From assembly GCA_023401925.1 (NCBI GenBank), contig JAEXDA010000022.1:1-37839 (forward strand): DNA of 37,839 nucleotides, given 5' to 3'. The position numbers were made by a program, and so were the translations under genes. Positions 36,208 to 37,839 of the stretch are shown one piece after another. The stretch's first letter is position 1; each line of letters begins with the position of its first letter. The notes under the pieces were generated by a model. The model saw nothing but the letters and a program-made list of their open reading frames with translations. It was not told the origin of the DNA and ran no database searches. The stretch is from Bacillota bacterium. GTDB lineage: Bacteria; Bacillota; UBA4882; UBA8346.

Positions 36208-36375
36208 TTATAGCTTTTTGGATTTTTCATATTCCTCTATGTCTTTATCTATTAAATAAGCAATTCTTGCAGATAAACTTTGATGGTATTTATCGGCTAT
36301 CTCTTTAAATTTATCGTAAGTCTCTATTGTTAATCTGGTTGGTATTTGTTTATGAGTCTCTTTATTCATTGGCAT
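36208..36375 (-). CDS. Small ribbon-helix-helix (CopG/Arc-like) DNA-binding protein
   Basis: This 55-residue gene reads MPMNKETHKQIPTRLTIETY, then DKFKEIADKYHQSLSARIAY, then a charged tail ending KSKKL. The PTRLTIETYDKFKEIADK part fits the beta strand and first helix of a ribbon-helix-helix fold, and SLSARIAYLIDKDI fits the second helix. The start ATG has AAAGGTGA seven bases upstream, a good ribosome site. A palindrome GTAGTCTAC lies 32 bases before the start and recurs before the radC-type gene, suggesting autoregulation. No toxin partner is seen directly beside it. Confidence 0.75.
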   Translation of the reverse strand: MPMNKETHKQIPTRLTIETYDKFKEIADKYHQSLSARIAYLIDKDIEEYEKSKKL

Positions 36376-36406
36376 GGCAATCACCTTTAAGTTAATATTG
36401 ATTAAA

Positions 36407-36415
36407 GTAGTCTAC
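36407..36415. promoter_or_regulatory. Candidate operator 1 (GTAG-T-CTAC)
   Basis: The 4-1-4 palindrome GTAGTCTAC lies 32 bases upstream of the RHH start codon within AAAGTAGTCTACTGT. The same string, with one base changed next to it, occurs at 36579. Short palindromes of this size are usual RHH half-site arrangements. Binding by the adjacent RHH protein is inference. Confidence 0.45.
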
Positions 36416-36476
36416 TGTGATATACTAATTTTTAAGAAACGATATTAATTCGTAAATTAAGTCTATAAAAAACAAA

Positions 36477-36540
36477 GACTTGGCGCGACGGAGAACGTAT
36501 ATTTACCAAGTCCACTTTTTGAAAGGTTTTAATAAACCTT
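36477..36540 (+). other. Two hairpins between the RHH gene and the radC-type pseudogene
   Basis: GACTTGG (36477-36483) pairs with CCAAGTC (36506-36512) and is followed three bases later by five T. AAGGTTT (36523-36529) pairs with AAACCTT (36534-36540) across a TAAT loop. The first may be a weak terminator; the pair lies between the two GTAGTCTAC sites. Confidence 0.35.
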
Positions 36541-36578
36541 CAGTTTCCTATACTTTCATAACTCATAATAGCATAAAA

Positions 36579-36587
36579 GTAGTCTAC
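36579..36587. promoter_or_regulatory. Candidate operator 2 (GTAG-T-CTAC)
   Basis: This is the second exact copy of GTAGTCTAC, within AAAGTAGTCTACCGT, 43 bases before the ATG of the radC-type pseudogene. Its position suits repression of that gene by the divergently encoded RHH protein. Confidence 0.45.
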
Positions 36588-36630
36588 CGTCAATTAAACC
36601 TGAAATTTGAGTATTATTAGGAGTACAACC

Positions 36631-37123
36631 ATGCCCCTTACCTCTATCAACATCTACACCCTGAAACAAATCCGCACCCGCCGCCACTGTTGCGATCTGG
36701 GAGACGACTATCCAATCACCAGCCCTTTGATCTGCTATAAAGTCCTCCAATGCCTCCTTGATCTCAAGTCCGAACCGGTTAAGAAGTTTGGCATCATTTC
36801 ATTAAACACCAAAAACAAACTCATCGGCCTCTCGGGATTGGAAATCCTGCCATCATCGGCACCAGCTCCCTGGATCAACTCTATATCGAACCCAGAGAAG
36901 TCTTTATGGCGGCCGTGATGAAGCGCATACTAGCATGCGACGCCAAATCAATCATCGCGTTCCACACAACCATCCCAGTGGTGACGCTGCACCCAGCCGG
37001 GATGACATTAATCTCACCCACAAACTCCAGGAAGCCGGGAAGCTCATGGGCATCGAACTGCTGGACCATGTGATAACGGGAGAAAAGAATTATTATAGTT
37101 TAAAAGAGAAAGGACTGTTATAA
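36631..37123 (+). pseudogene. RadC/JAB-domain protein broken by two frameshifts
   Basis: The short RadC form common on mobile elements is readable in three frames. Frame one gives MPLTSINIYTLKQIRTRRHC to KFGIISLNTKNKLIGLS. After a one-base loss near 36832-36840 the second frame continues GNPAIIGTSSLDQLYIEPREVF and AAVMKRILACDAKSIIAFH. After a two-base gain in a CA run near 36963-36970 the third frame gives the metal-binding HNHPSGDAAPSRDDINL block and ends GEKNYYSLKEKGLL. The JAMM motif (HxH..SxxD) would thus be intact in sequence but is out of frame. The ATG 36631 has AGGAG seven bases upstream. Sequencing error could also explain the shifts. The role of RadC-like proteins is not settled. 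Confidence 0.75.
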
Positions 37124-37540
37124 AGAAGTAGCGTAAAAGTTTTCAAGTTTAGCGGAGGAACCCAGTCTTTTCCCATTAGGGCATGACCCTGTTGATTAAA
37201 GCATAAATGGCCCTTCGCTATTATTTCCTTAAAGCTGAACGAAGGAATGTTAGGGCTGAGAAATGACCCTGTGAGACATGATAGGGTTGGCTTAAGGAGT
37301 TATATGGTTTATTATGGATTATTTTCGGTGAAGGTGGAATGTGCTTATAGTTTAATAGCTATGGTTCACTACAGCTGTTTAACAAGACTTATTTAAAAAT
37401 CTATGAAAAACAAAGAAATTAAAAGATAAATTTTAATTTATTGAGATAGGGAAAAGTGAAAAGAGAGAAGATAAAAATGTTTCTGGGCTTGAATATTTAG
37501 GCGAAAAAAACAATCTGAAAAAACCCACAGTAATGGCTTA
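37124..37540. other. Non-coding stretch after the radC-type pseudogene
   Basis: No gene is seen. ATGACCCTGT appears twice (near 37185 and 37265). An inverted pair GCCCTTCG with CGAAGG lies about 40 bases apart near 37212-37247. The second half is AT-rich. Confidence 0.35.
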
Positions 37541-37559
37541 AAGAATCCACATTCAAAAG

Positions 37560-37839
37560 TTTTTCCGTCTTCAAGGAGGAAGACGGGCACCACTTATTTT
37601 CTCGGATGAAAATTAGTGGTTGCCAACGGAAGCCTTATATAATTGCCAGTCGAAAGGCCATGGAAGGCGAAGACCCTCTAGAAACCGGGATGAATAAAGG
37701 GAGGTTCGGAAGCCGTAGGTTCCGAGCGGCGGATTCAAAAGGTGCGCCGCCCCGCACCTTTTGTCCTGGAGGGGTCGCGTGCCCTGTGCACGCGTTGGGG
37801 GAGGCAGGAACAGTCTCCCATCAACCCTAAATTATTCTA
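37560..37839 (+). ncRNA. Densely structured RNA-like element, possibly a HEARO/IscB omega RNA cut by the window end
   Basis: Six stems follow one another: an 8-bp CCGTCTTC/GAAGACGG (37565-37586); a 12-bp stem with one T-T mismatch (37589-37620); TCGGAA/TTCCGA (37706-37725); the perfect 9-bp AAAGGTGCG/CGCACCTTT (37738-37761); CGCGTGC/GCACGCG (37776-37794); and GGGAG/CTCCC (37799-37819). Strings such as GGTTGCCAACGGAAGCC, CTCTAGAAACCGGG and AGGCAGGAACAG recall, from memory, the HEARO RNA that precedes iscB in IS200/IS605-related elements. In that arrangement iscB would begin just past the window. A group II intron 5' part or another structured RNA is the alternative. Confidence 0.5.

Noticed and set aside
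37606..37830. A 74-codon frame at the right edge
   Set aside because: It lies wholly within consecutive hairpins of the structured RNA-like element and shows no protein pattern.

Overview
The window reads as a chromosomal segment of a low-to-middle GC Bacillota (Firmicutes), probably an endospore former. Supporting signs are strong AGGAGG-type ribosome sites, several TTG/GTG starts, a three-subunit gatCAB operon, a Spo0E-like small protein, and a csaB/tagA-type cell-surface cluster. The genus cannot be fixed from sequence alone.

Left part (1-13.2 kb), mostly housekeeping. The window opens inside an IS200/IS605-type tnpA with its right-end hairpins (1-~500). A Spo0E-like gene follows, then two terminators, then ligA and a DEDDh exonuclease that shares the BRCT domain type of LigA. 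Next comes gatC-gatA-gatB, which converts Glu-tRNA(Gln) to Gln-tRNA(Gln). After that lies a surface-polysaccharide cluster on the plus strand: a DUF4330 protein, an O-antigen ligase/polymerase-like membrane protein, a CsaB-like pyruvyl transferase, a TagA/WecG glycosyltransferase and a YitT membrane protein. A convergent DedA-family gene (minus strand) seems to use an ATT start codon.

Middle part (13.4-29.5 kb): a large three-gene minus-strand operon and the best candidate for an undescribed system. It begins with a 677-aa OLD-like ATPase whose C-terminal TOPRIM-like part lacks its acidic residues. It continues with a 3526-aa protein and an 1133-aa protein. These two are paralogues: each has an N-terminal Rossmann-type domain resembling nucleoside 2-deoxyribosyltransferase/TIR-like domains, a linker, and then a long array of 47-residue TPR units. 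I count 66 full units in the giant and 16 in the smaller one, each array ending in a half unit. The architecture (ATPase, putative nucleotide-acting domain, huge sensor-like repeat scaffold) resembles anti-phage or stress-sensing systems, but this is inference.

Right part (29.9-37.8 kb), accessory. A NodB polysaccharide deacetylase is followed by 1.6 kb of hairpin-rich non-coding DNA holding imperfect repeats and a possible group II intron remnant. Then comes an AT-rich PHP-ATPase gene resembling the TrlF/Ppl anti-phage family. Beyond it are a 55-aa ribbon-helix-helix regulator with two identical palindromic sites, a radC-type pseudogene with two frameshifts, and, at the right edge, a densely structured RNA-like element resembling the HEARO/omega RNA that precedes iscB. 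The putative iscB would lie outside the window. Together, 13.4-37.8 kb looks like an accessory, defence-like island built next to core genes.
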